DNA from: Leucogyrophana mollusca
Lineage: Eukaryota; Basidiomycota; Agaricomycetes; Boletales
Assembly: GCA_021014945.1 (NCBI GenBank)
Contig: MU266670.1
Span: forward strand, 1-24,433
DNA length: 24,433 nucleotides
Direction of reading: 5' to 3'
Of the stretch, positions 8,465-18,283 are shown one piece after another (the first letter of the stretch is position 1; each line of letters opens with the position of its first letter). The notes beneath the pieces are model-generated. The model was given only the letters and a program-made list of their open reading frames with translations, was not told where the DNA came from and made no database searches. The position numbers and the translations under genes were made by a program.

Positions 8465-10583
8465 TATTTTCACGAGCGCCGACATGGTCTAGAGGCGTCT
8501 TCGGTGGCGGGCATGTTGTCAGCAGGTATGTGAACGAGCGCCTGCAAGAGGTGAAGGATAAAGGCGTCAAGGAGAGACCGGAAAGGGACAAGTCTGTGGG
8601 TCGCAGAGGCACAGTGTGTCTATTGGTGCTGATTGAGGAAGTTGGTTCACTAGCCTCCGCCAACGCTTCCAGCACACACGAAGACGCCATGTACACAATC
8701 ATGGCGCTCGTTCCCACGCTCGCTGGGCAGATCCTTGAGGAGATGGACGCTCACACACGAGCTCTAGTCGTACTCCAAATCCCGCGCTGCAATCATCCGC
8801 GGTTCCTATTCTTCTCCTCTACCTACTCAGTAGGAGCCGCCGTCAGATGGGGAGTCGGGCGCAGGGTCTGTGTCGGTCTCGTATTTGGGCGGGAATAGGA
8901 ACTGGGTAGACCAGGGGGCGGGCAGTAGTGGCATGTGGTCGAATGTAGGGGGTGTGTTCGGGTCCGGATCAGCGCTGCACCCGCGTGACTTCCTCGCCTC
9001 GACAGGCGCACATCTCTCGGACTCGATAACTACGACGAGCTCCCAGAAGAGCGACGCAGGCTCGGCTGTTCCTTCTACGCACTCCGCCGTTCCATCGACA
9101 TATTCTGCCTCTTCGTCCGCCTGCAGCAGTGCGCGCAGTCATGTTCAGCTATGGAAGGACGTCCAAATGCTCAGCATGTCCCTCCCCCTCCCGCCCTCCT
9201 GCACTTCATTCACACCAACTCATGTACCTGCTGCTTTCCTTAACGCTTGTAACCCTAACCTACAGCCCTACCACGCACCCTAACAGCCTTCTACTCCACG
9301 ACCCTCACCTAATTCCTTCACTCCATCCAGCTCGCGCTCCTCGCGCTCCAGCGCCGTGTTAGTTCCGTATCGCCCAGGAGGGGCTCGAGCATACAGGCGT
9401 CCTACGCTCGCACGCCACCATCACCCATGCGTATGGTAAAAGGACACAGGGCGGGACGCGTATTGGATATAGAAGCGCTAGAGGTGCCTGGGGTGCCTCT
9501 GGGGTGGGTGGAACGCGTGCACGGGGCACCCCCCGCACTACCCACATTTATCTCCCATTCCCAAGACGACTTATTCGACGACTCGGATCTCACACATCAA
9601 ACAAGCCCGCCTCGTACCACCCCCATTTCAGATGCCACCGAGGTGCGCTTCCTCACGCTCTCGTGGTAGATCCTGCACGTAGGGTGGAAGGATGTCGCGA
9701 CCCGGGTGAGGCAAGGAGTCGAGGAGGTACATGAAGGGTGAGTGGTTTTGTTTGCGTTTGTCGGGGTTCGGAGGGGGATCGTGGTTGTTTTATTCTTTGC
9801 CATTGGTGATCTCTTGTGGGGGAGGTTCTGTTGGGGGAGTTTGCGCTGAGAGGGGGGCGTTGTTAGTCTGGAGCCCATCCCTTCTATGAGGCAAGCCGTC
9901 GACATACACGGTTTGCCTCATAGAAGGGATGGTCACCAGACTAGGGCATTGCTCCCGTGGCTGTGTTTGAGCAACAGGCTGAAGGAGCGGGGAGGAAGGG
10001 GATATTAGCGGGGATAGCAGGAGGTGCATATATGCCTGTGGGTGCGCATACACACGCATGACGGTACACGTGCGTGTTCAGGCGAGCTGCGTCTTGCTCT
10101 TTAGGCGTTGTTCTCCCTGAGACTCCCAGGTATTCTTGGTGTGTAATTGTTTGACGCAGGGGGTCATCGTTTGATGTGTCGTTCGCGTTCTCTGGTTCTG
10201 CTGTTTTCGTTCTATGGTATCAAACTGATCACTGACGATTTCCCCTCCCCTCCCTGCTTTCTTTCATTTTCACATCTATTCCACTCACCCGTCCCGCCCC
10301 CAGCCAACATCAAATACGACGCATATTCGATATACGCCTGTCCGGACATAATCAATGCGCATTTGGCCGCATATACTCGGTACTCGCTCACAGCTGAACA
10401 CACACCACCCGCCCAATTTCGAACACATACGATTCACGCAAAAACGCAATACACAATCACGATCACAGCCTACCCCTGAGAACGAAAGTCGGCCCCGCCG
10501 ATTTGCACGCGCTCCCCGCGGATCTGCGGAGCCGCGTCGAGTACGAGGTGCGGGGAGAGGACGGGGAGAGGCGGATTGAGTGG
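8465..10583 (+). pseudogene. PEX3: Peroxin-3 pseudogene, unit 2
   Basis: Same order of pieces as unit 1: FHERRHGLE (8465), VNERLQEVKDK (about 8530), EDAMYTIMALVPTLAGQILEEMD (8680-8750), then a Ser-rich low-complexity stretch ending VQLWKDVQMLS (about 9000-9180), an intron, an LQLALLA-like helix region, RFLTLSW then a TAG at 9667 in place of the next Trp codon, ILHVGWKDV, and finally LHALPADLRSRVEYEVRGEDGERRIEW (about 10500-10583). The stop, the frameshift before EDAMYT and the lost intron-1 donor (near 8592) show it is not functional. Its penultimate intron carries the long hairpin listed separately. After RRIEW a donor-like GTATTT begins a long inserted block (10584-11330), and no later PEX3 exon follows. 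Confidence 0.8.
9864..9943. repeat. Long hairpin in PEX3-ψ intron, unit 2
   Basis: Arms of 36 nt (9864-9899 and 9908-9943) pair at 33 of 36 positions around an 8-nt loop; the core of the left arm is CCATCCCTTCTATGAGGCAA and the arm ends are TAGTCTGG and CCAGACTA. It lies inside a decayed intron. It may be a small foldback element or a hairpin RNA source. No clear target-site duplication is seen. Confidence 0.85.
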
Positions 10584-11334
10584 GTATTTTTTCGTGCTTT
10601 ATTCTTGCCTCTTTTTGCGTTCGAAAGGGGGAGGGAGACACCAGGTGTTCGTTAGAACCCTCGTTTTTCTCGAATCTTCTTTTCGTTTTGTTTTTGTGGG
10701 GGTGACTATATACTCGAACCATCCCTGGGTCGCGCACTGGACACCCGTTTGGTGCTCGATCCGTTGGGCGGCTGGGGTGTTCTGGACGCTCGCTGGTTGG
10801 GCGAATAGAACACCTGTTCGCTTGGTGCCCAACCGCTTGTCGCCTGGGAATCGGTCGCTCGCCGATTTGCCGTATGACACCGGTCGGCTGGGGTGTGTCT
10901 CGGCGCACATCGACTTCATGCGTTTGTGCGGTCATCGACTTGGTGTTTAAATACTTGCTGCCGGGTCTTCAGACGATCGCCCGCTCGCCATTCGAACCCT
11001 CGGCAATCAGCATGTGGGTGTTTGACCGCTCGTCGCCCGAATGGGTATTTGGACATAGAAGTGGTGGTTATGCACGTCTGGTGACTGCACGGTCATCAGT
11101 AGGACGCTTGGCGTCTATTAGGTGGCGGCGTTTGGCTCCTGGTCGGAAGGGTCTGTTCTGTTTAGGTGTGCATCACCTTGGGGTGCTGTGAGCACGCGTC
11201 AAGTGAGTGTCTGATCAGTCGTTAACTCAGGTGTTAAAACGCTCGTCCGCTCGCTGTTTTGGCCACTCGCGATTATAGGATTTGAGTGCGTATTGATTGG
11301 GACTCCCGAACATCATTGACTTTTGAATAGTGTT
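10584..11334. other. Extra block after PEX3-ψ RRIEW exon, unit 2
   Basis: About 750 bp that starts at a GTATTT donor-like site and shares recognisable stretches with the unit 3 intron (GGGAGGGAGA-type start; near the end GCGATTATAG-type and GGGCTCCCGAAC-type strings). It contains scattered GCTCG and TTGGTG motifs but no gene I can support. Its far end is fused at 11335 to the middle of X, so PEX3's C-terminal exon and the end of X are deleted here. Confidence 0.6.
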
Positions 11335-11625
11335 CGGCTACACTTGTTTGCGCGGAAGAGTACCTGGCGACTACAGACTCACATGGTGCAGACAGGGAGC
11401 ATGCAAGTACATCATATGTGACATTCCATGTGTAACATCGCAAACCTAGCTCTGCATCGAGTCTCAATCCAACCGCTGTCGAGCGGAGCCAACATGGACC
11501 ATTCAGCCCACCGAACAGAAGTAACGCGACTTATAGTACATGCCATGGTGCATGGAAGACGAACAAACATTCAATCGCCGACTGGGAAGCGAACAGCGTC
11601 CGACAGGGGGATTGATAAAGGTTTG
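11335..11625 (-). pseudogene. Gene X remnant, unit 2
   Basis: Only two adjoining exons of X remain: part of the last exon (VELGLRCYTWNVTYDV, 11390-11465) and the preceding exon (about 11545-11615), separated by the conserved intron whose GTAAG donor lies near 11532 on the minus strand. The 5' side of the remnant is fused at about 11335 to the inserted block that begins in PEX3 unit 2, and the other side jumps at about 11625 directly to the aegerolysin promoter region. All other X exons are gone. Confidence 0.5.
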
Positions 11626-11698
11626 CCCGAGCCGAAACCCTGATCTGCTGATGTTCAAGATTCGTCGTTGAGAGTGGTCAGTGGCTCTGTCTGGATCG

Positions 11699-11705
11699 TA
11701 TAAAA
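11699..11705 (+). promoter_or_regulatory. Aegerolysin 2 TATA box
   Basis: TATAAAA 105 nt before the ATG. The region where the other copies have the CTTGATC/GATCAAG dyad reads CCTGATCTGCTGATGTTCAAG, so the symmetry is lost. The sequence just upstream (11625) is fused to an X remnant. Confidence 0.7.
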
Positions 11706-11803
11706 GCCTCCACGAATTGCTCAACTCAGCACCAACACCTTTCCCCAAATTCTACCATCAAACAAACACTTCTTTCCATCCTCACCAGTCAATCTCACTG
11801 ATA

Positions 11804-12273
11804 ATGCCAGACGCACATGACCAGTGGGTGAACCTTATGGTCACAAACTCCCTCGGAAGCCGGATCAGGGTCCGGAATGCCCACCTTAGTTGGTACGTAC
11901 CAGTTTCTCGAGCAGCCAGAGATGTTCGCTGAGGATGATTTGCAACTTCAACAGGGGAAAGTTCTATAAGAATGGCAGCAAAACTTGGGAGGTCTCCCCG
12001 GAGGAAGTCAGCCAGTTCGTCATTCTTCCTGCCTCGGAGCACTCAATTTCGTCCTGCGGTCGCGGCAACTCTCCCTCCGGTACCGAGGGCACCATTGACC
12101 TTTATGACGACACAACCAAAGTCGCCACTTTGTACTGGAACTGCCCGTGGGGACCTACGAACAACTTTGAGGTCCGGGATGTGAATCAAGGGTACATTGT
12201 AACCAATGGCCGGTGGAACGAGACCGATGATGCCCTCGGAAACATCGCGATCAATGTCGCGCTCAATGAATGA
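11804..12273 (+). CDS. Aegerolysin-family protein, copy 2 (divergent)
   Basis: Exons 11804-11892 and 11955-12273 flank a 62-nt intron with the same donor and acceptor as copy 1; unspliced, the frame stops at 11930. The spliced product has 135 residues. The family pattern is kept (SW-GK at the splice junction, SCGR, SPSGTEGTIDLYD), but this copy departs most from the others: the N-terminal AQWV is DQWV, and the WDCPWGSPTN motif reads WNCPWGPTN, with one codon deleted and Asp changed to Asn. The sixth segment reads GRWNETDDALGN where the others have GPWNxxxGxLGN. The upstream dyad seen in the other three promoters is also broken. It may be a copy with changed lipid binding or one under relaxed selection; the open frame and splice sites are intact, so I call it a gene. 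Confidence 0.87.
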
Positions 12274-12301
12274 ACGACTGTCTGGAGATGGCGGACGCAA
12301 G

Positions 12302-12352
12302 GTAAGCAATGTCCGACACCAATACGCTTCGGGTGCTCATCGAAGTTCACAG
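12302..12352 (+). other. Putative 3'-UTR intron, aegerolysin 2
   Basis: GTAAGC to TTCACAG, 51 nt, starting 28 nt after the stop codon, as in copy 1. Confidence 0.5.
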
Positions 12353-12574
12353 GCTTCTCTTGTTATTGCAATGGCGGTGGGATATGACATCGCCGGAGAT
12401 TGCGCTTCAAATTGCATCGTTCCTTTCGTTCTGCCTCAAGGACATAAATACGTTTACATTGATGTTGTTTATACGTACAATGTGCTAGTAGTTGGAAGAA
12501 TACACCATTTGTTTCCAAGTCGTATGTTGTTCTATTCGAGCAGGCCTGAAGGAATTGTGATAGAGGCATCATAG

Positions 12575-12985
12575 GATGTAGCCATCGTTACCTGGACCGA
12601 ACGGCGCAACTGTGGTACCTTCGACATTGGGAAAGTCGTAACAGATAAATACGAAGAACCCCGAGGCAGAGGCCTCCAGGGAAGGCAGCGTGACTGTGGA
12701 GCATTACGATAAGGTGAGCGAGAGCCAAGGTAGAGAACGCACTGTCAGTCCAATTGCCGGCGTCGAGCGGGATACTTTGCGCAATGTATGTCACAATTTT
12801 GACGTTTTAGCTTCCCATCTAATGCTCACTAAAACCTCGGTGTGGAGCTGACTTGATGGGAGGTAGGTGGGCGAATCGTCAACTCTGCTTGGGTCGTCGC
12901 GATCACCACAGATGCTGATCGAGATCGTCGACAACAACACACCTGCTGGCACAATTTTCAAAACCCATAACCGCGGAGCTTCCAT
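12575..12985 (-). pseudogene. Fragment Y, unit 2
   Basis: Homologous to Y in unit 1. An ATG at 12985 on the minus strand opens a frame (MEAPRLWVL...RDDPSRVDDSPTYLPSSQL) up to the conserved GTGAGC donor at 12829; this is the best candidate for the gene's start. The next acceptor has changed from GCGCAG to GCGCAAAG, which would move the splice by two bases and break the frame. The last exon keeps VEGTTVAPF. Confidence 0.4.
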
Positions 12986-13024
12986 GCATTCTTACGTAAC
13001 TATACTCAACAGCACATGCAAGTG

Positions 13025-16010
13025 TTTTCACGAGCGCTGACATGGTCTAGAGACGTCTTCGGTGGCGGGCATGTTATCAGTCAGTATATATGTGAACGAG
13101 CGCCTGGAAGAGGTGAAGGATAAAGGCGTCAAGGAGAGATCGGCAAGGGACGAGTGCGTGGTTCGCAGGGTACGGTGTGTCCATTGGTGCTGATTGAGGA
13201 GGTTAGTGCACCAGCCTCCGCCGACGCTTCCAGCACACACGAAGACGCCATGTACACAATTATGGCGCTCAACCCCGCGCTCGCTGGGCAGATCCTCGAG
13301 TAGATGGACGCTCACGCACGAGCTCTTGTTGCACTCCAAATCCCGCCCTGCAATAATCCGCAGCTCCTCTTCTTCTCCTTCACCTACTCAGTAGGAGCCG
13401 CCATCAGATGGGGAGTGGGATGCAGGCACTGGGTGGACCAGGGGGCGGGGAGTAGTGGCACGTGGTCGGATATAGTGACTGTGTCTGGGTGTGGATCGGC
13501 GCTGCACCTGCTGGACTTCCTCGCTTCGGCAGGCGCACAGCTCTCGGACTCGGTAAGTACGGTGAGCTCCCAGAAGAGCTACACAGGATCGGCTGTTCCT
13601 GCTACGCACTCTGCCGTTCCATCGACATACACTGCCTCTTCGTCCGCCCCCAGCAGTATGCACAGTAGAGTTCAGCTATGGAAGGGGGTCAATATTTTCA
13701 GTACGTCCCTCCCCCTCCCGCCATTCTGCACTTCATTCGCACTAACTCATATCCCCGCTGCTTTCCTTAAAGCTTGTAACCCTTACCTACAGCCCTACCA
13801 CGCACCCTAATAGTCCTCTACTCCACTACCCTTATCTCCCTTCTTACTTCCCTCCAGCTTGTGCTTTTCGCGCTCCAGTGCTGCGTTAGTCCGTGTCGCC
13901 CTCGAGGGGCTCGAGCGCATACAGGCGCCCTGCACATAGGGTGGAAGGATGTCACGGCGCCGGTGGAGTAAGGAGGGGGTATTTGAAGGGTGAGTGGTTT
14001 TGTTTGCGTTTGTTGGGGTTCGGAGGGGGATCGTGGCCCCTTCATTCCCTGCCGTTGTAATCTCTTGTGGGTGCGCATACACACACCTGGCGCTGCGCGC
14101 GCGTGTTCAGGCGAGCTGCGTCTCACTTTTTTTAGCGTTATTCTCCCTGAGACTCCCAGGTACTCTTGGTGTGTAATTGTTTGACGCAGGGGTGTCATCG
14201 TTTGCTGTGTCGTCCGCATTCTCTGGTTCTGCTATTTTCGTTCTGTGGTATCAAACTGATCACTGACGATTCCCCCTCCCCCCCTGCTTTCTTTCCTTTT
14301 CACATTTATTCCGCTCACCCGCCCCGCCCCCAACGAACATCGAATACGACGCATATTCGATATACGCTTGTTCGGACATAATGAATGCGCGTTTTGGCTG
14401 CATATACTCGTACCCGCTCCACACCACCCGCCCAAATTCGAACACATACGATACACGCGAAAACGCAAATCACAGTCATGATCACAGCCTATCGCGATCA
14501 CGGCCTATCCCTGAGAACGAAAGTCGGCCTCGCCAATTTGCACGTGCTCCTCGCCTATTTGCGGAGGCACGTCGAGTACGATGTACGTTTCGGGGACGAG
14601 GAGAGGCGGATTGAGTGGGTATTTTTTCGTTCTTTTTTGTTGGCTTCGAAAGGGGAGGGAGATACCGGGTATCCGTTGGAACTCTTGTCTGCCCTCCTGC
14701 GTGGTTCTTGAGTTTTTCACGCTTTTGTTTTTGGGGGGAGTTTTACGTTGCTGAACTTTCGCCGGGTTGCGCACCGTTTGGCTCCTGGTCGACAGGACGC
14801 GAACGGGATGTTCGTAAGCATTCATTCATTGGGTGCGCGGTACTCCTTGGCTGGTGTGTTGAACACTCGTTGGCTTGCGGTATTTAAGCACCCCTCAACT
14901 CACATGTTTTGACGCTCCTCGATGAGGGTGGTTGGCCTTGATGAGTGAGGGTGGGCACGCGTGGAATTGTTCCACGGAGTGTTTCATTACTCTCGGACTT
15001 GCGCATTTAGGCCTTGATCGCCTGGAGGTGCTGTGACCACGTTCGGCCACTCGGCGATTATAGTGTTTGGGTGCTCGTTGATTGGGGCTCCCGAACGCCC
15101 ATTGACTCGCTTTTTCAGTACCGTTCAACTACACTTGTTCGCGTGGCGCTTGATCACATGTTGACTTGTCGAGTAGAGTGTTTTAGCACTCGTCGGTTGA
15201 TGTCGACCTCCTCACCTCCCTTCTCTTCTTTTTCCTCTTTCCTTGTACAATATTCCGCCAGTTCTGCAACCTCTCATCCCCGATCCAGAACGTCTGTCCC
15301 ATGCTCACTGACCCTTACGCCAAATCCCATAGCTTCCTCTCCTCTCTTCTTCCCCCAACGCCCGAGACAACCGCCCACGTTAGAGCACAGGGTGGAGCGC
15401 TACCGCATACTATTACGAATGCCCCAACACACCTGCCGTCTCTGCCTGAAGATTCCCACATCTTGTCATCACACTCCGCGAGCCGTTCTCCCCGACTTTC
15501 CTCCCCCGTCGTCAAACTCACTACCCAGGCCCTCGCACTCGCGGTCGGCCTCTCCTCCTGCTGCTTCTATACTCCCAGCCGTATACGTCTCCTCTACACT
15601 ACCATACACACCCCCGACCCGCGCTTCACCATCCTGCTCGCGCAAACGCACTCCTACCTCTTGTCCCCGGACTTCGCGGCGCCCTCGAGGCCCCGCTCAA
15701 CAGTGCGACGGAGGTGCTCGTCGAGGGGCTGAGGGGGCGATTATTTGTGAATAGCGCGGGGAGAATGAACGATGGGACTGTTGTGGGTGGTGGGGATGAG
15801 GCTAGGGGAGGTAATGCGGGTGGGGATGGGTGCAGCAAGCTGCAGAGGGAGAGTGCGAGGGAGAAGAATGGAGTGAAGGTCTGTTTAGTGGTACTGGGCG
15901 CGGCGAGGTGGAGCCAGCTTGCATTGAATAGGCTACCGAATGGACCGGCTGATGTGGACTTGAGAGGCGAGAGGGGGCCACCTTGTTTGGTGAAGACAGA
16001 TATGATGACC
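13025..16010 (+). pseudogene. PEX3: Peroxin-3 pseudogene, unit 3 (most complete 3' end)
   Basis: This copy alone keeps the C-terminal part. Pieces: FHER (13025), ERLEEVKDK, TIMALNPALAGQILE then TAG at 13301 (unit 5 has the same stop), Ser-rich linker ending VQLWKGV (about 13685), LYSTTLISLLTSLQLVLFALQ (13815-13880), a deletion near 13926 that removes the LTLSW region, GWKDV, RIEW (14617), a 714-nt intron-like insert (14619-15332), then SSLLPPTPETTAHV (about 15337-15380), SYLLSPDFAA (15650-15685), a frameshift, EVLVEGLRGRLFVN (15709-15750) and ARWSQLALNRLPN (15902-15943). LLPPTPET and ARWSQLALN-type strings are what I expect in fungal PEX3 C-termini, and this is the main reason for the identification. 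The end runs into X at about 16001 without the usual terminus. Confidence 0.82.
14619..15332 (+). other. Oversized PEX3-ψ intron with inserted block, unit 3
   Basis: The interval from the GTATTT donor after RRIEW to the CCATAG acceptor before SSLLPPTPET is 714 nt, more than ten times the size of normal introns here. Parts of it match the block in unit 2. It has no visible terminal inverted repeats or transposase. An ancestral insertion in a PEX3 intron, shared by units 2 and 3, is the simplest reading. Confidence 0.6.
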
Positions 16011-16900
16011 GGGTCCGTTTGACCGTATGCGGTTTTGAAGCGATAAAGGGACATTAGATTGCGTGGATATGTCCAGATCACAGACAGTGGAGGGAAGACC
16101 GTATGCGATAACCGCATCGCAGAACCCTTGAGGTCCAAGCGACCGAAACTTTTTTGTTGATCGTGCTTGATGGCATAAGGAGTAGTGTTGATTTTTCGAG
16201 ACCACGGTCGAAGTTGCGCGAGGAAGGATACAAGGTTCCGTCCTTGAACACCGAGCTGGGTGGCAATCTAGCTTTGAGGGAGGACCCGATGGCGAGCGAG
16301 CTATGGGACGAGGAGAGAATTGAGCCTTGCAAAAGGAGTGTTGACGAGGAAATCGTTGGAGACCCGAGTATCTTCGGAAGAGTAGCAGGGGACTACAGAC
16401 TCCGATGATGCAGACAGGGTGCATGGAAGTACATCATATTTGACGTTCCACGTGTAACGTCGCAAGCCTAGCTCTACATCGAGTTTCAATTCAACCGCTG
16501 TCTGGCGGAACCGACATGGACCATTCAGCCCACCGAACAGAAGCAACGCGACTTACAGTATGTGCCATGGTGCATGGAAGACTGGCAAACGTTCAATCGC
16601 CTACACGAACCGGGAAGCGAACAGCGTTCGACAGGGGGATTGATAAGATCTGCAATTCTAGTCAAGTCTGGGGCAGGCACCGCACGTAAAGGAATCAGCT
16701 GACTTACGAATGAGAGGCTGCATCTTCTCACTGGAAAGCGAGCCTTGAGTTTTAGTTGCTTCTGTAGAAATAGAATTCGCTCGAGGGTCCGTGGCAGACC
16801 TTGGGATGATTTCCATAGCTCGATTGCCGCAGTGAACACGGCGCAAGCGAAATACAAACATTCTGCATACGGCAGCGCCGCATCCCATGCTTGCTCGAGC
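16001..16900 (-). pseudogene. Gene X, unit 3
   Basis: Homologous to unit 1 over the last three exons. Here the frame runs unbroken from the 150-nt-type exon (IIPRSATDPRANSISTEA, about 16830-16700) through the next exon (VERCSLPGSCRRLNVCQSS, 16640-16560) into the last exon (KLDVELGLRRYTWNVKYDV), which supports these splice sites. The last exon then frameshifts: the matching pieces DGTLYPSSRNFDRGLEKS and LSHTVFPPLSVIWTYPRNL lie in different frames. The short upstream exon and its two introns are deleted at about 16843, joining the exon directly to the most upstream piece. Unrecognised function. Confidence 0.45.
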
Positions 16901-16906
16901 CGAAAC

Positions 16907-16977
16907 CTTGATCTTAATGCTGGTGATCAAGATTCGTCATTGAGAGTGGTCTGTAGCTCTTGATGGACGGTATAAAA
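16907..16977 (+). promoter_or_regulatory. Aegerolysin 3 promoter: dyad plus TATA
   Basis: CTTGATC (16907-16913) and GATCAAG (16925-16931), then TATAAAA at 16971-16977, 105 nt before the ATG. Spacing is the same as in copies 1 and 4. Confidence 0.75.
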
Positions 16978-17075
16978 GCCTCAACGAATTGTTAAACTCA
17001 GCACCAACACCTTTTCCCAAATTCTACCATCGAACAAACACTTCTTTCCGTCCTCACCAGCCAATCTCACTGATA

Positions 17076-17546
17076 ATGTCAAACGGAGAGGCACAGTGGG
17101 TGGTCCTTGAGATCACAAACTCCTTGGGAGGCCCGCTCAAGGTCCAGAATGCCAGGCTCGATTGGTACGTACCAGTTTCTCGAGCAGACAGACGCTCGCT
17201 GATGACAATTTGCAACTTCAACAGGGGAAAGTTCTTCAAGAATGACGTCAAAGATTGGGAGATCTCCCCGGAGGAAGTTGATAAGATCGTCATTCCTGCT
17301 GGCTCGGAGCAGTCGGTTTCGTCCTGCGGTCGCTCTAATTCTCCCTCCGGTACCGAAGGATCTATTGACCTGTATGACGACAAAACCAAAGTTTGCACTT
17401 TGTACTGGGACTGCCCGTGGGGTTCACCTACCAACAACTTTGAGGTCCGGGATGTGAATCAAGGGTACAATGTAACCAATGGGCCGTGGAACAAGACCGG
17501 TGGTGCCCTCGGAAACATCGCAATCAAGGTTGCGCTCAAGGAATGA
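17076..17546 (+). CDS. Aegerolysin-family protein, copy 3
   Basis: Exons 17076-17164 and 17225-17546 flank a 60-nt intron (GTACGT, GCTGATGAC branch region, CAACAG), giving 136 residues. It has all motifs of copy 1 in consensus form (AQWV, SW-GK, SCGR, SPSGTEGSIDLYD, YWDCPWGSPTNNF). Compared with copies 1 and 2 it has one more Cys, in VCTLYWDC where they have VATLYWDC. The intron length is a multiple of three and contains no stop in frame, so unspliced mRNA would still be read through to the normal end, adding 20 residues at the Trp-Gly junction. Splicing is nevertheless favoured because only the spliced form restores the family's SWGK motif. The TATA box is at 16971. Confidence 0.9.
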   Translation: MSNGEAQWVVLEITNSLGGPLKVQNARLDWYVPVSRADRRSLMTICNFNRGKFFKNDVKDWEISPEEVDKIVIPAGSEQSVSSCGRSNSPSGTEGSIDLYDDKTKVCTLYWDCPWGSPTNNFEVRDVNQGYNVTNGPWNKTGGALGNIAIKVALKE

Positions 17547-17574
17547 ACTACTGTCTGGAGATGGCAGACGGAAG

Positions 17575-17625
17575 GTAAGCAATGTCCAACACCAATACGT
17601 TTCGGGTACTCATTGAGGTTCACAG
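17575..17625 (+). other. Putative 3'-UTR intron, aegerolysin 3
   Basis: GTAAGC to TTCACAG, 51 nt, starting 28 nt after the stop codon. The flank after it matches copy 1 rather than copy 4. Confidence 0.5.
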
Positions 17626-17779
17626 GCTTCCCTTGTTATTGCAGTAGCGGTTGGAAATTACATCGCCCGAGCTTGCGCTTCAATTCGCATCGTTCCTTTC
17701 GTTCTGTATCTAGGAGATAAATACTTTTCTCGGACGTTGATGTTGTTTGTACGCACAAAGTGCTAGTAGCAGGAATAAG

Positions 17780-18190
17780 ATGTAGCCATCGTTACCTGAA
17801 CCGAACGACCGACAACTGTGGTGCCTTCAACACTGGGAAAGTCGTAGCAGGTAAATTCGAAGAGCTTCGAGGCAGAGACCTCCAGGGATGGCAGCGCGAC
17901 TGTGGAGTACTACGATAAGGTGAGCGAGAGCCAAGGTAGAGAACGCACTGTCAGTCCAATTGCCGGCGTCGAGCGGGATACTTTGCGCAATGTATGTCAC
18001 GGTTTTGACGGCATTTTAGCTTCCCATCTAATGCTCACTAAAACCTCGGTGTGGAGCTGGCTTGATGGGAAGTAGGTGGGCGGATCGTCAACTCTGCTTG
18101 GGTCGTCGCAATGACCCAGACGCTGATCAAGATAATCGTCGATAACAACGCGCATGCTGATGTTTACAGTTTTCAAAGCCCATAACCGCG
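17780..18190 (-). pseudogene. Fragment Y, unit 3
   Basis: Homologous to Y in the other units, converging on aegerolysin 3. The acceptor of the first intron carries the same GCGCAAAG change as unit 2; the second intron's CCACAG acceptor is intact. The last exon (LPSLEVSASKLFEFTCYDF) is frameshifted near 17813 by extra bases before the end. The upstream exon has lost the GDRDDP-type sequence around 18110. Confidence 0.35.
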
Positions 18191-18283
18191 ACTCGAGCCT
18201 CCACGCACTCTTACGTAAACCGTTTGTTTACCTTCCTCTCACCACACAATATTGAGGCCAGCAACCTGCCTTATACTCAACAG

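Noticed and set aside
9864..9943. Hairpin as a transcription terminator
   Set aside because: Intrinsic terminators of this sort are bacterial; this is a eukaryotic intron remnant and there is no T-tract.
10285..10935. Minus-strand 216-codon frame across the end of PEX3-ψ unit 2
   Set aside because: It is antisense to PEX3 motifs at its left end and covers the inserted block at its right end. The sequence is rich in Arg, Pro and Thr without domain structure, and is not conserved as a frame in unit 3.
15315..15521. Minus-strand frames across 15300-15650
   Set aside because: They are antisense to the PEX3 C-terminal exons, whose plus-strand reading matches expected family motifs.
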